Below, piece after piece: positions 17,671 through 25,716 of a stretch of 64,000 nt of DNA. The stretch comes from Peptococcus niger (GTDB lineage: Bacteria > Bacillota > Peptococcia > Peptococcales > Peptococcaceae): contig NZ_FNAF01000006.1 of the NCBI RefSeq assembly GCF_900101835.1, positions 1 through 64,000 on the forward strand. The letters are read 5' to 3'. The position numbers were made by a program, and so were the translations under genes. The notes beneath the pieces were generated by a model, which made no database searches, was not told the DNA's origin, and saw nothing but the letters and a program-made list of their open reading frames with translations. Position 1 is the stretch's first letter. The number at the start of each line of letters is the position of its first letter.

Positions 17671-18258
17671 ATGAAAACTGATTTCGGGCCAAAAACCACC
17701 GGCCTGCCAACCCCCATCGTCGTCATCGGGAGTTACGATGACAAGGACCGTCCCAACGCCATGACCGCTGCCTGGGCAGGCATCTGCGCCTCTTTCCCAC
17801 CCTGCATCATGGTTTGCATCAACGAAAATCACCAAACCGCAGCCAATATTCGCCACAGCAATGAATTCACTGTTCATGTCCCCGGCAGCGACCAGGTTGC
17901 CGCCACCGATTACTATGGGATTGCCAGTGGCAAAACGGAAGATAAAATTGCAAGTGCCGGGCATACCATTAGCCCTGCAACCCACGTCCACGCCCCGATA
18001 ATCAACGAGTTTCCCATTGTCATGGAGTGTCGCGTTTACAGCCGCCTGCAAATCGGCCCCGGCATGGTCCTCATCGGCGAAATCATCAACCTGGCCGTCG
18101 ACAAGACCTGCCTGAAACCAACAGAAAACGGCCAAGAAACAATCGATTTTGCTAAAATTGCCCCCTTCGCCTTTAACCAAGCCGATAGAACGTATAACGC
18201 CATTGCCGCCCCCATCGCCGGCGCCTGGAATGCAGGCCTTGGCCTAAAAAAATCCTAA
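17671..18258 (+). CDS. Flavin reductase family protein (flavoredoxin-like)
   Basis: A 195-residue FMN-binding split-barrel protein. The N-terminal PTPIVVIGSYDDKDRPNAMT segment and later HSNEFTVHVPG match the flavin reductase/flavoredoxin family, and ECRVYSRLQIG is a typical strand. In sulfate reducers flavoredoxins serve in sulfur-compound electron transfer. Here the partner is unknown. GAGGTG six bases upstream supports the ATG at 17671 rather than the GTG at 17662. It follows the MaoC-like gene. Confidence 0.85.
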   Translation: MKTDFGPKTTGLPTPIVVIGSYDDKDRPNAMTAAWAGICASFPPCIMVCINENHQTAANIRHSNEFTVHVPGSDQVAATDYYGIASGKTEDKIASAGHTISPATHVHAPIINEFPIVMECRVYSRLQIGPGMVLIGEIINLAVDKTCLKPTENGQETIDFAKIAPFAFNQADRTYNAIAAPIAGAWNAGLGLKKS

Positions 18259-18263
18259 AAAAT

Positions 18264-18303
18264 GCAGCCCCCTGAAGAGCTTATAAGCTTTTCAGGGGGC
18301 TGC
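18264..18303. terminator. Hairpin downstream of the flavin reductase gene
   Basis: GCAGCCCCCTGAA pairs with TTCAGGGGGCTGC around an inner AAGCTT-type stem. The T-run (ATTTTTTAGG) lies on the minus-strand side, so it would best stop antisense transcription. On the plus strand it has no U tract. Confidence 0.6.
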
Positions 18304-18369
18304 CGCCGTTTACCCGTCTACTTTCTCCTATCCACCAGCCTAGAAATTCAATGGCTGGCTAAAGCCCAC

Positions 18370-18412
18370 AAAAAGAGCTGTGCCAAATGATTGTCTTATA
18401 ATGACACAGCTC
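18370..18412 (-). terminator. Intrinsic terminator after phaC
   Basis: Minus strand: GAGCTGTG pairs with CACAGCTC around an imperfect inner stem, followed by five T. Confidence 0.8.
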
Positions 18413-18423
18413 CATGGCAGGAC

Positions 18424-19494
18424 TTACCGGGCCCGTTTGTTGAGAAATTCATTGATTTTCGGCGCCACTTCGTTTTGACTGCGTCGGCTGACAAAAATGC
18501 CAATGTGTCCGGTGTCAAACTCAGCCAACTCTTTATCCTTAGAGCCGATTAAATCGATGATCGGTCGGGTGGCGGCTGGCGGGACCTGGTTGTCTTTTTT
18601 GCCTAGGATGACCAAGGTCGGGCAGGTGATTTTCTTCAAATCCACCGGCTCATCCTCCAAGGTATAGGTCCCTTTTGCCAGTTTATTCTCATGGTACATA
18701 TCTTTGATGAATTCCTGAATGGTTGCCCCCACTTGGTCCGGGGAGTCGAAAATCCATTTTTCCATGCGCAGGAAGTTGGTAATCTTGGCCGGATCGTCCA
18801 AGTCATCAATCAAGTTCACATACTTGTCCACCATGAGCTCATACGGTTTCAGCAAGAGAAAACCGGAGTTCATAAAATCGCCGCTCACATTGCCGTTGGC
18901 TTCAACGATTTTATCCATGTCCAAATACTTGCCCCACTTGAAAAGCAAACCGTCATTGGTGGAGAAATCCACCGGCGTAACCAGGGTGACTAAGTTTTTG
19001 ATCTTACTCTGGTGGAGGGCTGTATAAATCAGACTGAAGGTTCCGCCTTGGCAAACCCCCAGCAAGTTAATCTTCGGCACATTATGCCGCTTGGCCACAA
19101 TATCCACACAACGGTCGATGTAGCCATTGATATAATCTCCCATGGTCATGTAGCGATCGTCTGCCGTCGGGTAGCCCCAATCAATGATGTAAACATCCTG
19201 ACCGCCATCAAGCATATTGCGGATCAAGCTTTTGTCTTCCTGCAGGTCCATCATATACTGCTTATTCACCAGCGCGTAAACAATCAGTACCGGGTATTTA
19301 TTGGTTTTTTCGGCACGCGGCGTGTAGTGATAAAGTTTCATCTTATCTCTTTCATAGATAAGCTCTTTTTCCGTTGCATTTGATCCGGAAATGTCCACAT
19401 TCATCAGCACTTCCAGGCCATTCAGCATTTTGCTTCTCATATACATGCTGCGTTGCCAAATATCTTCTACGGTTCTCGTTTCTAAATTTTCCAC
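18424..19494 (-). CDS. phaC: Class III polyhydroxyalkanoate synthase, PhaC subunit
   Basis: Polymerises (R)-3-hydroxyacyl-CoA into PHA at the granule surface, as a complex with PhaE. At 356 residues it has the class III length. The lipase-like box is GVCQGGT with the nucleophilic Cys near residue 148. Other members of the triad are Asp in LVILGKKDNQVPP (near 298) and His in DTGHIGIFVS (near 327). The gene is last in phaJ-phaE-phaC and follows phaE by 25 bp. AGGGAGG precedes its ATG. The paired 354-residue PhaE, rather than a short PhaR, sets the class. Confidence 0.93.
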   Translation of the reverse strand: MENLETRTVEDIWQRSMYMRSKMLNGLEVLMNVDISGSNATEKELIYERDKMKLYHYTPRAEKTNKYPVLIVYALVNKQYMMDLQEDKSLIRNMLDGGQDVYIIDWGYPTADDRYMTMGDYINGYIDRCVDIVAKRHNVPKINLLGVCQGGTFSLIYTALHQSKIKNLVTLVTPVDFSTNDGLLFKWGKYLDMDKIVEANGNVSGDFMNSGFLLLKPYELMVDKYVNLIDDLDDPAKITNFLRMEKWIFDSPDQVGATIQEFIKDMYHENKLAKGTYTLEDEPVDLKKITCPTLVILGKKDNQVPPAATRPIIDLIGSKDKELAEFDTGHIGIFVSRRSQNEVAPKINEFLNKRAR

Positions 19495-19519
19495 GGAAAA
19501 TCCTCCCTATCGGCAAAAT

Positions 19520-20584
19520 TTATTTGCTGTCGTCTTTTGCAGCGGTTTTTTCTGAATCGGCCAGCATTTTTTGCAGGTCCCGAACATCTTTTTGCAAATC
19601 GTGAACTTTTTTATACAAGCTGTCCATATCGCTTTTCACCGGAATGGGCCACTCTTTCAGATAGGCCTCTACATTTTTGTTGCGCAAAATTTTCATATCC
19701 ATACCGGCATTTACGGTTTCTGCCAGCAGTTTACTGAATTCATCAGAATAGAACAAGTTGTCAAAAACAGACGACAGGGTGTTTTTCCAAAAATCATAGA
19801 ATTCTTCATACGTTTTTGGTCCCTTGCCGGTCTTGATACTTTCAGCAGTTTCTTCAAAAACCTGCGTCATGGACTCTTTGGCCACATCGCTAATCTGCAC
19901 CATCAATTCAACGTAGTAAGTGATAAAGGTAATCATCCGATCCAAATATTGCAGTTGCATTTCCTGGGTTTCCTGAGATATCCCCATCATGGGCATGTTC
20001 AGAAGCTTGCCAAAGGTTTCCCGATAGGTCGTCTTCCACACATTAAAGGCCTTCAAAAAAGCTTCCGGATCCTTCATAGACCCCTGCATAATGCCCTTGC
20101 CCATCGGTACAAAGGCATCCACCCAAGGCCCGAAAAAGTCACTCAAAGCTTTGGTGGAAGCATCAAACAAGGATTGGGCATGGGTAATGGTTTCCTGCAT
20201 TTCTTTTGGCAAAAAATCCATCATATTATTTTGTACAAAAGTCATGCTCTTATTTTGGTATTGTTCCAAAAGGTCTTTCCAGGCTTCCTGCCCCGGCTCC
20301 AATTTTTCCATATAAAGTTTCTGCCACAAGTCATAGAGCTGGTAACTCCAATTCATGCTGTTTTTTAGAGGTTGGCCAAAATCCTGTGGCGCTTTGAAAA
20401 AGGGGAATTGACCGCCATTGGGCATATAGGCCGTGGCCATATTATTCCACCAATTTTGCATCCATTCCATCCCCGGGACGCCCATGGCAGAGCCGGCCGG
20501 CATGATATTCTTTTGCCAAAATTCCATCATATCTTTCTGCGCCTGCATCCACTGGGTAAAAAAATTATTATTTTTATCAGACAT
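19520..20584 (-). CDS. phaE: Class III PHA synthase, PhaE subunit
   Basis: A 354-residue helical partner of PhaC, needed for activity in class III enzymes. It begins with an aromatic-rich segment (FFTQWMQAQKDMMEFWQKN) and has the PhaE-typical Trp/Met-rich helices. The C-terminal coiled-coil (about 315-345: DSLYKKVHDLQKDVRDLQKML) ends in a Lys/Asp-rich tail. No enzymatic residues are expected. It lies between phaJ and phaC with short gaps. Confidence 0.88.
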   Translation of the reverse strand: MSDKNNNFFTQWMQAQKDMMEFWQKNIMPAGSAMGVPGMEWMQNWWNNMATAYMPNGGQFPFFKAPQDFGQPLKNSMNWSYQLYDLWQKLYMEKLEPGQEAWKDLLEQYQNKSMTFVQNNMMDFLPKEMQETITHAQSLFDASTKALSDFFGPWVDAFVPMGKGIMQGSMKDPEAFLKAFNVWKTTYRETFGKLLNMPMMGISQETQEMQLQYLDRMITFITYYVELMVQISDVAKESMTQVFEETAESIKTGKGPKTYEEFYDFWKNTLSSVFDNLFYSDEFSKLLAETVNAGMDMKILRNKNVEAYLKEWPIPVKSDMDSLYKKVHDLQKDVRDLQKMLADSEKTAAKDDSK

Positions 20585-20596
20585 ATAAACCCTTCC

Positions 20597-21022
20597 TTAC
20601 TTTTTGAGTACTGTAGCAGTTCCGTCTACAACAATCTTGCCATCCTGATTTTCAATTTCCGTTTTCAGGGTAATGATGTGCTTATCATCTCGTTTATCGA
20701 CAACAGTAACTTGTGCAGTAATCTCATCTCCTAAATAAACCGGCGCTGTAAATTTTAAGTTTTGCCCCAGATAAATGGTATCCTTACCGGGCAATTGTGT
20801 GCCGATTACCGCGGAAATCAATCCGGCAGCTAAAATACCGTGAGCCACACGCCGTCCAAAAATAGAGGCTTCGGCCGCTTCTTCATCCAAGTGGATGGGG
20901 TTTCTGTCCATGGAAATTTCCGCAAAACGGCGCACATCTTCATCTGTAATGACTTTTGATAATTTAGCAGTAGATCCAATGGTAAGTTCGTCATAGGGTA
21001 CATCTTTTAACGTTGCCATCAT
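20597..21022 (-). CDS. phaJ: MaoC-family (R)-specific enoyl-CoA hydratase, PhaJ-type
   Basis: A 141-residue hotdog-fold protein that would supply (R)-3-hydroxyacyl-CoA to the PHA synthase from enoyl-CoA. The hydratase motif SMDRNPIHLDEEAA (Asp and His, near residue 37) is intact, followed by GRRVAHGILAAGLISAVIG. Two ATGs are adjacent. GGAG lies 4 nt before the first and 7 nt before the second, so the second (MATLKDV) may be the true start. It is first in the operon. No phaA or phaB is adjacent, so this hydratase is the visible source of monomer. Confidence 0.85.
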   Translation of the reverse strand: MMATLKDVPYDELTIGSTAKLSKVITDEDVRRFAEISMDRNPIHLDEEAAEASIFGRRVAHGILAAGLISAVIGTQLPGKDTIYLGQNLKFTAPVYLGDEITAQVTVVDKRDDKHIITLKTEIENQDGKIVVDGTATVLKK

Positions 21023-21109
21023 CGGTCTCCTTTCATCGTCTTACATAAAATTAAATCCTCTAAATTTTGACTTCCTCTTTCTATTGTTAACTTACCATCG
21101 TTTTTCAGT

Positions 21110-21118
21110 ATTATAACA
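21110..21118 (-). promoter_or_regulatory. Extended -10 promoter of the pha operon
   Basis: Minus strand: TGTTATAAT (TATAAT at 21110-21115), about 85 nt before phaJ. No good -35 is present in the AT-rich DNA upstream. Confidence 0.5.
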
Positions 21119-21498
21119 GCCTTTTTTAAATTATTTTTAATTATTTTTAGAATTTACTAGTGTGACTTCACCGGTCATACTTTACTATATATGCATATCA
21201 ATAAATTCTAACACAATTCTGCCTTTTTAAACTTTATAATATTATGTGGATAAATAACTCCTCCGCATTATTAATATTTTTTATTTTAATAATATTCTCC
21301 ATTTTGGCAGATGATCCCACCGGAAAAGGCTGGAAAAGCAAAAAAATCCTAAGCCTACACCTGTCGTCTCCGGAAAACAGGCTTTATCTATCACAAGTCA
21401 ACTTGTCTATTTTTTCAGCTCTTATAGTGAAATGCCCATAACCCCAAAATTCCTACCACCAGCATAGCTGGTGGTTTATTCATGCTAAAGCGAACAAC
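21119..21498. other. AT-rich intergenic region, no supported gene
   Basis: The stretch lies between the pha promoter and the tRNA-Ser terminator. A 65-codon plus-strand frame (21244-21441) lacks a ribosome site and looks accidental. A short inverted pair, ACCACCAGC/GCTGGTGGT near 21456-21475, is seen with no clear role. Confidence 0.5.
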
Positions 21499-21529
21499 AA
21501 AAAAGCCCTTGCAATAAATGCAAGGGCTT
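21499..21529 (-). terminator. Terminator of tRNA-Ser
   Basis: Minus strand: AAGCCCTTGCA pairs with TGCAAGGGCTT around a short loop and is followed by a T-run. Confidence 0.9.
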
Positions 21530-21534
21530 GCGTA

Positions 21535-21623
21535 CGGAGAGAGAGGGATTCGAACCCTCGATACGGTTTCCCGTATACACGATTTCCAGTCGTGCTCCTT
21601 CAGCCAAACTCGGACATCTCTCC
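21535..21623 (-). tRNA. tRNA-Ser (anticodon GGA)
   Basis: An 89-nt class II tRNA. The acceptor stem is GGAGAGA/TCTCTCC, the anticodon loop is CTGGAAA, and a long variable arm (TACGGGAAACCGTA) is followed by T-loop GTTCGAATC. It has its own promoter and terminator. Confidence 0.96.
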
Positions 21624-21642
21624 AAGTGAAAGACCGATAATA

Positions 21643-21671
21643 AGTATAGCTCACGAAAACACAATTGTCAA
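21643..21671 (-). promoter_or_regulatory. tRNA-Ser promoter
   Basis: Minus strand: TTGACA (21666-21671), 17-bp spacer, TATACT (21643-21648), about 15-20 nt before the tRNA 5' end. Confidence 0.85.
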
Positions 21672-21732
21672 GATAAAAAGGTCCTAAAAAATCATTTGAA
21701 AAATCTGTGGGCAATTTGTCAAAGACCATCAT

Positions 21733-21905
21733 AGGCCTATATCCGCTGATAGGCCCTAGGGCGCTGCCCGCTTAGACGACAGAGGGTCTTGCCGCGAGCA
21801 ACGGCCTTTTTGGGGCAAAAGCCCAGAGCCGTCCCCCTAGCCCTCTACCATACGGATACGGGAAGAAACCGCCACTACAAGTGCCGATATTTTAGCCGGT
21901 AACAG
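21733..21905 (-). ncRNA. Candidate structured RNA between two tRNA units
   Basis: No protein-like frame occupies this GC-rich stretch, which sits between the Phe-tRNA terminator and tRNA-Ser. On the minus strand it folds into a rod. A tip hairpin GGGC/GCCC sits inside ACGGC/GCCGT and GAGGG/CCCTC. A large internal bubble follows (about 13 against 11 nt), then CCCG/CGGG and GGCG/CGCC stems. A second hairpin (AGGCC.../...GGCCT type) lies at the low-coordinate end. The rod-with-bubble shape recalls 6S RNA, but no sequence signature of 6S, SRP, tmRNA, RNase P or 5S was recognised. The strand is inferred from its neighbours. Confidence 0.25.
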
Positions 21906-21920
21906 AAGTATGAGAAATAC

Positions 21921-21960
21921 AAAAAACGGCTTCCGAGGAAAAACTCAAAAACCGTTTTTT
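21921..21960 (-). terminator. Terminator of the tRNA cluster
   Basis: Minus strand: AAAACGG...CCGTTTT outer stem with inner GAG/CTC pairing and a terminal run of six T, directly after tRNA-Phe. Confidence 0.75.
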
Positions 21961-21962
21961 AG

Positions 21963-22035
21963 TGCCTCGAGCCGGAATCGAACCAGCGACACAGGGATTT
22001 TCAGTCCCTTGCTCTACCGACTGAGCTATCGAGGC
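21963..22035 (-). tRNA. tRNA-Phe (anticodon GAA)
   Basis: A 73-nt cloverleaf with acceptor GCCTCGA/TCGAGGC, anticodon loop CTGAAAA and T-loop GTTCGATTC. Last of the four-tRNA transcript. Confidence 0.96.
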
Positions 22036-22038
22036 AAA

Positions 22039-22112
22039 CGACGCAGATGGGACTCGAACCCACGACCTCCAGCGTGACAGGCTGGCATTCTAACCAACTG
22101 AACTACTGCGCC
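22039..22112 (-). tRNA. tRNA-Asp (anticodon GTC)
   Basis: A 74-nt cloverleaf with acceptor GGCGCAG/CTGCGTC, anticodon loop CTGTCAC and discriminator G, as expected for tRNA-Asp. Only three bases separate it from tRNA-Phe. Confidence 0.96.
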
Positions 22113-22116
22113 AATA

Positions 22117-22189
22117 TGGACGATGACGGGCTCGAACCGCCGACCCCCTGCGTGTGATGCAGATGCTCTCCCAACTGAGCTAATCATCC
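22117..22189 (-). tRNA. tRNA-Val (anticodon CAC)
   Basis: A 73-nt cloverleaf with acceptor GGATGAT/ATCGTCC and anticodon loop ATCACAC, giving CAC. It reads the GTG codon. A TAC isoacceptor would be expected elsewhere. Confidence 0.9.
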
Positions 22190-22195
22190 AGGGTC

Positions 22196-22269
22196 TGACC
22201 TGTAGGGGATTCGAACCCCTGAATGCCAGCGTGAAAGGCTGGTGAGTTAAGCCACTTCTCCAACAGGCC
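22196..22269 (-). tRNA. tRNA-Glu (anticodon TTC)
   Basis: A 74-nt cloverleaf with acceptor GGCCTGT/ACAGGTC, anticodon loop CTTTCAC and T-loop GTTCGAATC. First gene of the Glu-Val-Asp-Phe cluster. Confidence 0.96.
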
Positions 22270-22298
22270 GTGTGACAGGGTAGCCCCGACAGATACTA

Positions 22299-22327
22299 AT
22301 ATTACACGATGTTTGCCTTTCTGTCAA
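22299..22327 (-). promoter_or_regulatory. Promoter of the tRNA cluster
   Basis: Minus strand: TTGACA (22322-22327), 17-bp spacer, TAATAT (22299-22304), about 20-25 nt before tRNA-Glu. Confidence 0.85.
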
Positions 22328-22490
22328 GGGATTTTATCCAATTACTTATTTACCGTCAATTCTGTCTACTATTAGTTGGTTTTGTAAAAAACACAGCCCC
22401 TTTTTCCTCCCCTCTCCCAGCTCCGACATTTTGCCGGGACCACTGGCCGCCGGCCCCCCTTCTCAATGCCCTCAAATCATGCTGGTAAAG

Positions 22491-22530
22491 AAAAAACACC
22501 GCCAGCCCTCTGTCAGGGAATGGCGGTGTC
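22491..22530 (-). terminator. Terminator of the dsr operon
   Basis: Minus strand: ACACCGCCA pairs with TGGCGGTGT across an inner CCCTGACAGAGGG stem and is followed by six T, about 20 nt after dsrM. Confidence 0.9.
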
Positions 22531-22550
22531 TTATTGAGCAAGGCTAGGCG

Positions 22551-23615
22551 TCAACCAAGGGACTCTTCCAAGGCCTTGCGTTCTGCTTCTTTTTCAGCTT
22601 CCGCTTCTTCAATGGTTTTTTCAACGGGTACGCCGAATTTCACCATACGATCGCGGAATTCATCTTCATAGTCTGCATAGCTGTGGAATTCAACAACCGG
22701 GTTCCACGGATTCACGTGGCGCACTTCACGGCTGTTGGTGCACATATTGCGTGTCGGGCTCATGAATACGCCAACGGCATGCATCAATTTACCCCAGGGG
22801 AAATAGATGAGGAGGGTGCAGACCAGAGTCAGGTGAATGTAGAAAAATACGTTAAGCGTTCCTGCAGCCGGTACCACTGGGTGGAAGGTCATCAACCCGA
22901 CCATCACTTCCCGAATGCCGGTGACATCTACGCGCGTCGCTCCTGCATAGCGCATGGCCATGCCGCTGCAACCGATGCCAAGCAAAAGGACCAGCGGGAA
23001 ATAGTCATTGAGCATGCTGATATAGCGCACCTTATGCAAGCACAGACGACGCAGCAATAACAAGCCGACGCCGGCAAAGAACATAAAGCCGGTAATATAA
23101 TAATGGTGCAAGTCAATCAAAATGAAACCGTCGATTTTATCCAAGGCAGTGATAAGCCCCGGCACTTTAGCGGTAAAGAACCGCAGGTGGCGCAGCAGGG
23201 TGAAGAAAAAGCCCCAGTGAAATAAAATGGCAAAAATCCAAAGCCATTTTTCCCATTGATAGGTCAAGTTCCCATCTTTTTCCAGGGTCGCTTTGCTGTT
23301 GCGGAAAAGGGACCGGAAAAAGACCACTTCCAGGAACATCCGGAAGTACAAAGCCGGTCTTGACCGCGGACATTCAATCGGATTCCATTTGATAAAGTCC
23401 AAACTTTTTGATTGACCGCAGGTGGTGGCAATATTAAACGGTACCGGTGATTTGCCCCAGTTGGCAATGCGATAGGCCACGCCAATCACAAAAATTGCAA
23501 ATGCCAAATACGGCAGCACAACTGCAAAAAGGCCGGTCAGACCCATAAGACCGGCGCCGACAGCGGCGATCAGGGCCAAGACAAGGACAATCACACAAGC
23601 AGTAATGAATCCCAT
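22551..23615 (-). CDS. dsrM: DsrMKJOP complex subunit DsrM (membrane cytochrome b)
   Basis: A 354-residue membrane protein of the NarI/DsrM family, which carries two b-type hemes and passes menaquinol electrons to DsrK. About six hydrophobic segments are visible. His residues fit heme ligation in HWGFFFTLLRHLRFF near residue 140, and IDLHHYYITGFMFFAGVG and LTLVCTLLIYFPWGKLMHAVG are family-like helices. A charged C-terminal tail (Glu/Ala/Lys) lies on the inside. Its ATG overlaps the dsrP stop (TAATG). It is last in the operon, whereas dsrM is first in most described clusters. Confidence 0.88.
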   Translation of the reverse strand: MGFITACVIVLVLALIAAVGAGLMGLTGLFAVVLPYLAFAIFVIGVAYRIANWGKSPVPFNIATTCGQSKSLDFIKWNPIECPRSRPALYFRMFLEVVFFRSLFRNSKATLEKDGNLTYQWEKWLWIFAILFHWGFFFTLLRHLRFFTAKVPGLITALDKIDGFILIDLHHYYITGFMFFAGVGLLLLRRLCLHKVRYISMLNDYFPLVLLLGIGCSGMAMRYAGATRVDVTGIREVMVGLMTFHPVVPAAGTLNVFFYIHLTLVCTLLIYFPWGKLMHAVGVFMSPTRNMCTNSREVRHVNPWNPVVEFHSYADYEDEFRDRMVKFGVPVEKTIEEAEAEKEAERKALEESLG

Positions 23616-24925
23616 TATTCAGCCTCCTTTTCATCCGTATCTTCCGCATCATCAGACGCTTCCGGTTCCGGCACATAACGCGGGCGGGTATCCACATAGG
23701 TGCCGCCACGACGATTCAAATCGTAGGCCAGTTGGCCACGGTCGTATTTATGCGGAAAGGCTTCTTCATCTTGTTCATATTTAACGACCAAGACCATCTT
23801 CACCAATAAGCTGAAAACGAGAATGCCGATGGCAAAAATCCCGATGATGATGAGAATTTCCGCCAATCCGGGAATATAGCTAACGATTTCACCAAACGGA
23901 TTTTCAGATAGTCCGCCAACAATAAAGGTCAGACCTTTTTCAAGGTAGAGGGCAATAAACATGCTGGCAGCGCCAACGCCCATGGTGGCGTAATTGTAAC
24001 GGAACTTCTTAGGCAGCATCAGCACCAGCGCAAGGGCTGCCGTAATCCAGAATACCGTCAAAAAGGGAACCCATTGGCTTTTCCCGTCCAAGCCGAAGAA
24101 AAGATAGGTCAAGGTCACCTTGTGGGCCGGCACATTGGAATAGTAGGCGGTGAAAAACTCACCGGCAACCATAATGAGAATGGCGACAAAGGCATAGGTT
24201 GCTGTCGTGGCCAACATTCTCAGGGCTTTTTCACTGACATGAAAATCGGTCAGGCGTTTGAGCAAGAGGCAGATTAAAATGATCAGGGCCGGACCGCCGG
24301 CAAAGGCCCCTGCTAAAAATTTAACCGGTAATACAGCAGATAAAAAGTAGTGGCGGCTCGGCAGGCCGGCATAAAGAAAGGCCGATACGATGCTGACGGC
24401 AAAGGCCGACGGCACGGATAAGATAGCCAGGCCTTTGACCCATTTCTTAATTGGAAGGCCTTTATTCTCCGCCTGTAAAACTTGATAACCCACAATAAAG
24501 CTGATCACCAGGTAGAGGGGAATAACCACCGCATCCCAGCAAAGCATGGAAGAGGGCAGCCAATACAGCCACACGTTCAACATTTTTTGCGGTACCCCTA
24601 CGTCAACAACGACAAAGAGGAGGCCCATCAGAGCGGTTGTCACCGCCAAAAACTGAGCAAGCACGGTAATGCGACCGTATTCTTTTACATTGTGGAAATA
24701 GTAGGGCAGGATCACCATGGCACTACCGGCTCCGATACCGACGAAAAAGGCCAGATGGCTGATGTAGAGCCCCCAAGAAATATCTCGAGACAGCCCGGTC
24801 ACCTGAAAGCCTTGGGTCATCTGGTAGCCGTAAGCGGCACAGCCGACGGCAATGATGACGAGTAAGAAACAGATCCACGCCCAGTAGCGTTTTCCGGAAC
24901 GCTTAACAAAGGTTTTTTCAATCAT
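23615..24925 (-). CDS. dsrP: DsrMKJOP complex subunit DsrP (NrfD-like quinone-interacting protein)
   Basis: A 436-residue integral membrane protein of the NrfD/PsrC family with about ten hydrophobic helices. It exchanges electrons between the quinone pool and the periplasmic Fe-S and heme subunits DsrO and DsrJ. Family-like segments include SWGLYISHLAFFVGIGAGSAMV near residue 45 and LSVPSAFAVSIVSAFLYAG near 150. The last 60 residues are a polar cytoplasmic tail rich in Asp/Glu. The start overlaps the dsrO stop by four bases (ATGA). Confidence 0.9.
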   Translation of the reverse strand: MIEKTFVKRSGKRYWAWICFLLVIIAVGCAAYGYQMTQGFQVTGLSRDISWGLYISHLAFFVGIGAGSAMVILPYYFHNVKEYGRITVLAQFLAVTTALMGLLFVVVDVGVPQKMLNVWLYWLPSSMLCWDAVVIPLYLVISFIVGYQVLQAENKGLPIKKWVKGLAILSVPSAFAVSIVSAFLYAGLPSRHYFLSAVLPVKFLAGAFAGGPALIILICLLLKRLTDFHVSEKALRMLATTATYAFVAILIMVAGEFFTAYYSNVPAHKVTLTYLFFGLDGKSQWVPFLTVFWITAALALVLMLPKKFRYNYATMGVGAASMFIALYLEKGLTFIVGGLSENPFGEIVSYIPGLAEILIIIGIFAIGILVFSLLVKMVLVVKYEQDEEAFPHKYDRGQLAYDLNRRGGTYVDTRPRYVPEPEASDDAEDTDEKEAE

Positions 24926-25716
24926 GCTTCTTCCCCTCCTTTCAGGTTAACCCGATAAAAGACCTTCGGTTCCGTACCATAACCCGGTTCCCGCGCAATG
25001 ACCATTTCACTGGCCACCGCCTTGGCGATTTCCGAGTTGGGATCGTCTAAATCACCAAACAGGATGGCGCCATGGGCTTCTTCCACACAAATGGGCAGTT
25101 GCCCCTTGGCCAAACGTTCTACGCAAAAATCGCATTTTTCAACGACGCCCTTGCTGCGCGTCGGGTATTCCGGGTTGATTTCTTTGATGTACGGACGCGG
25201 ATCGACGAAGTTGAAGCTCCGGCTTCCGTAGGGGCAGGCAGCCATACAGTTACGGCAGCCGATGCACCGGTGCATGTCCTGAATGACAATGCCTTCTTTA
25301 TTGGTAAAAGTGGCCTGGGTCGGGCAAACTTTGACGCAAATCGGTTTGCGGCACTGGTTGCACAGGGAGGCCATTGGCAGGTTACGCCATTTATCGCTCA
25401 AGGCAGGGCTGACTTCACTGTGGAAAAGGGCTTCAAAGGGCTCTTCCCAAATCCATTTGATCTCGTGCTTTTTATCGGGGATATCCGGCACGTTATGGGC
25501 CTTATGGCAAGCGGCACGCATACGGTTAATATCGCCTTCGGAAAGTTTATCCGAATCGATTAGCATGCCCCAATTTTTGCTTTTGGCAGCGTTTGCAGGG
25601 GCAACAAAGTCGCCACCGCCGATGCCTTTTGTCTTGACCCCGCAACCGGCGAGTAAGCCCATGCCGGCTGTGGCAGCAGATAATTTTAGAAATTGTCTTC
25701 TGGAAATTTTAGCCAT
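24922..25716 (-). CDS. dsrO: DsrMKJOP complex subunit DsrO (periplasmic ferredoxin, Tat-exported)
   Basis: A 264-residue Fe-S protein. The N-terminus has a twin-arginine motif (SRRQFLKLS) and an immediate lipobox LLAGC near residue 20-24, implying Tat export and lipid anchoring outside the membrane. Cys clusters for several 4Fe-4S centres follow: CNQCRKPICVKVCP near residue 120, CIGCRNCMAACPYGS near 150, and CDFCVERLAKGQLPIC near 195. It connects DsrJ and DsrP. Its ATG overlaps the dsrJ stop. The lipobox is worth noting because a membrane-anchored DsrO makes sense in a cell with one membrane. Confidence 0.92.
   Translation of the reverse strand: MAKISRRQFLKLSAATAGMGLLAGCGVKTKGIGGGDFVAPANAAKSKNWGMLIDSDKLSEGDINRMRAACHKAHNVPDIPDKKHEIKWIWEEPFEALFHSEVSPALSDKWRNLPMASLCNQCRKPICVKVCPTQATFTNKEGIVIQDMHRCIGCRNCMAACPYGSRSFNFVDPRPYIKEINPEYPTRSKGVVEKCDFCVERLAKGQLPICVEEAHGAILFGDLDDPNSEIAKAVASEMVIAREPGYGTEPKVFYRVNLKGGEEA

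Noticed and set aside
21244..21441. 65-codon plus-strand frame
   Set aside because: AT-rich, no ribosome site, low-complexity start; likely chance.
21733..21905. 5S rRNA, SRP RNA, tmRNA or RNase P in the tRNA region
   Set aside because: None of the diagnostic conserved motifs was found on either strand; kept only as an unassigned RNA candidate.
22356..22541. 61-codon minus-strand frame after the tRNA cluster
   Set aside because: It runs through the dsr terminator and has no ribosome site.
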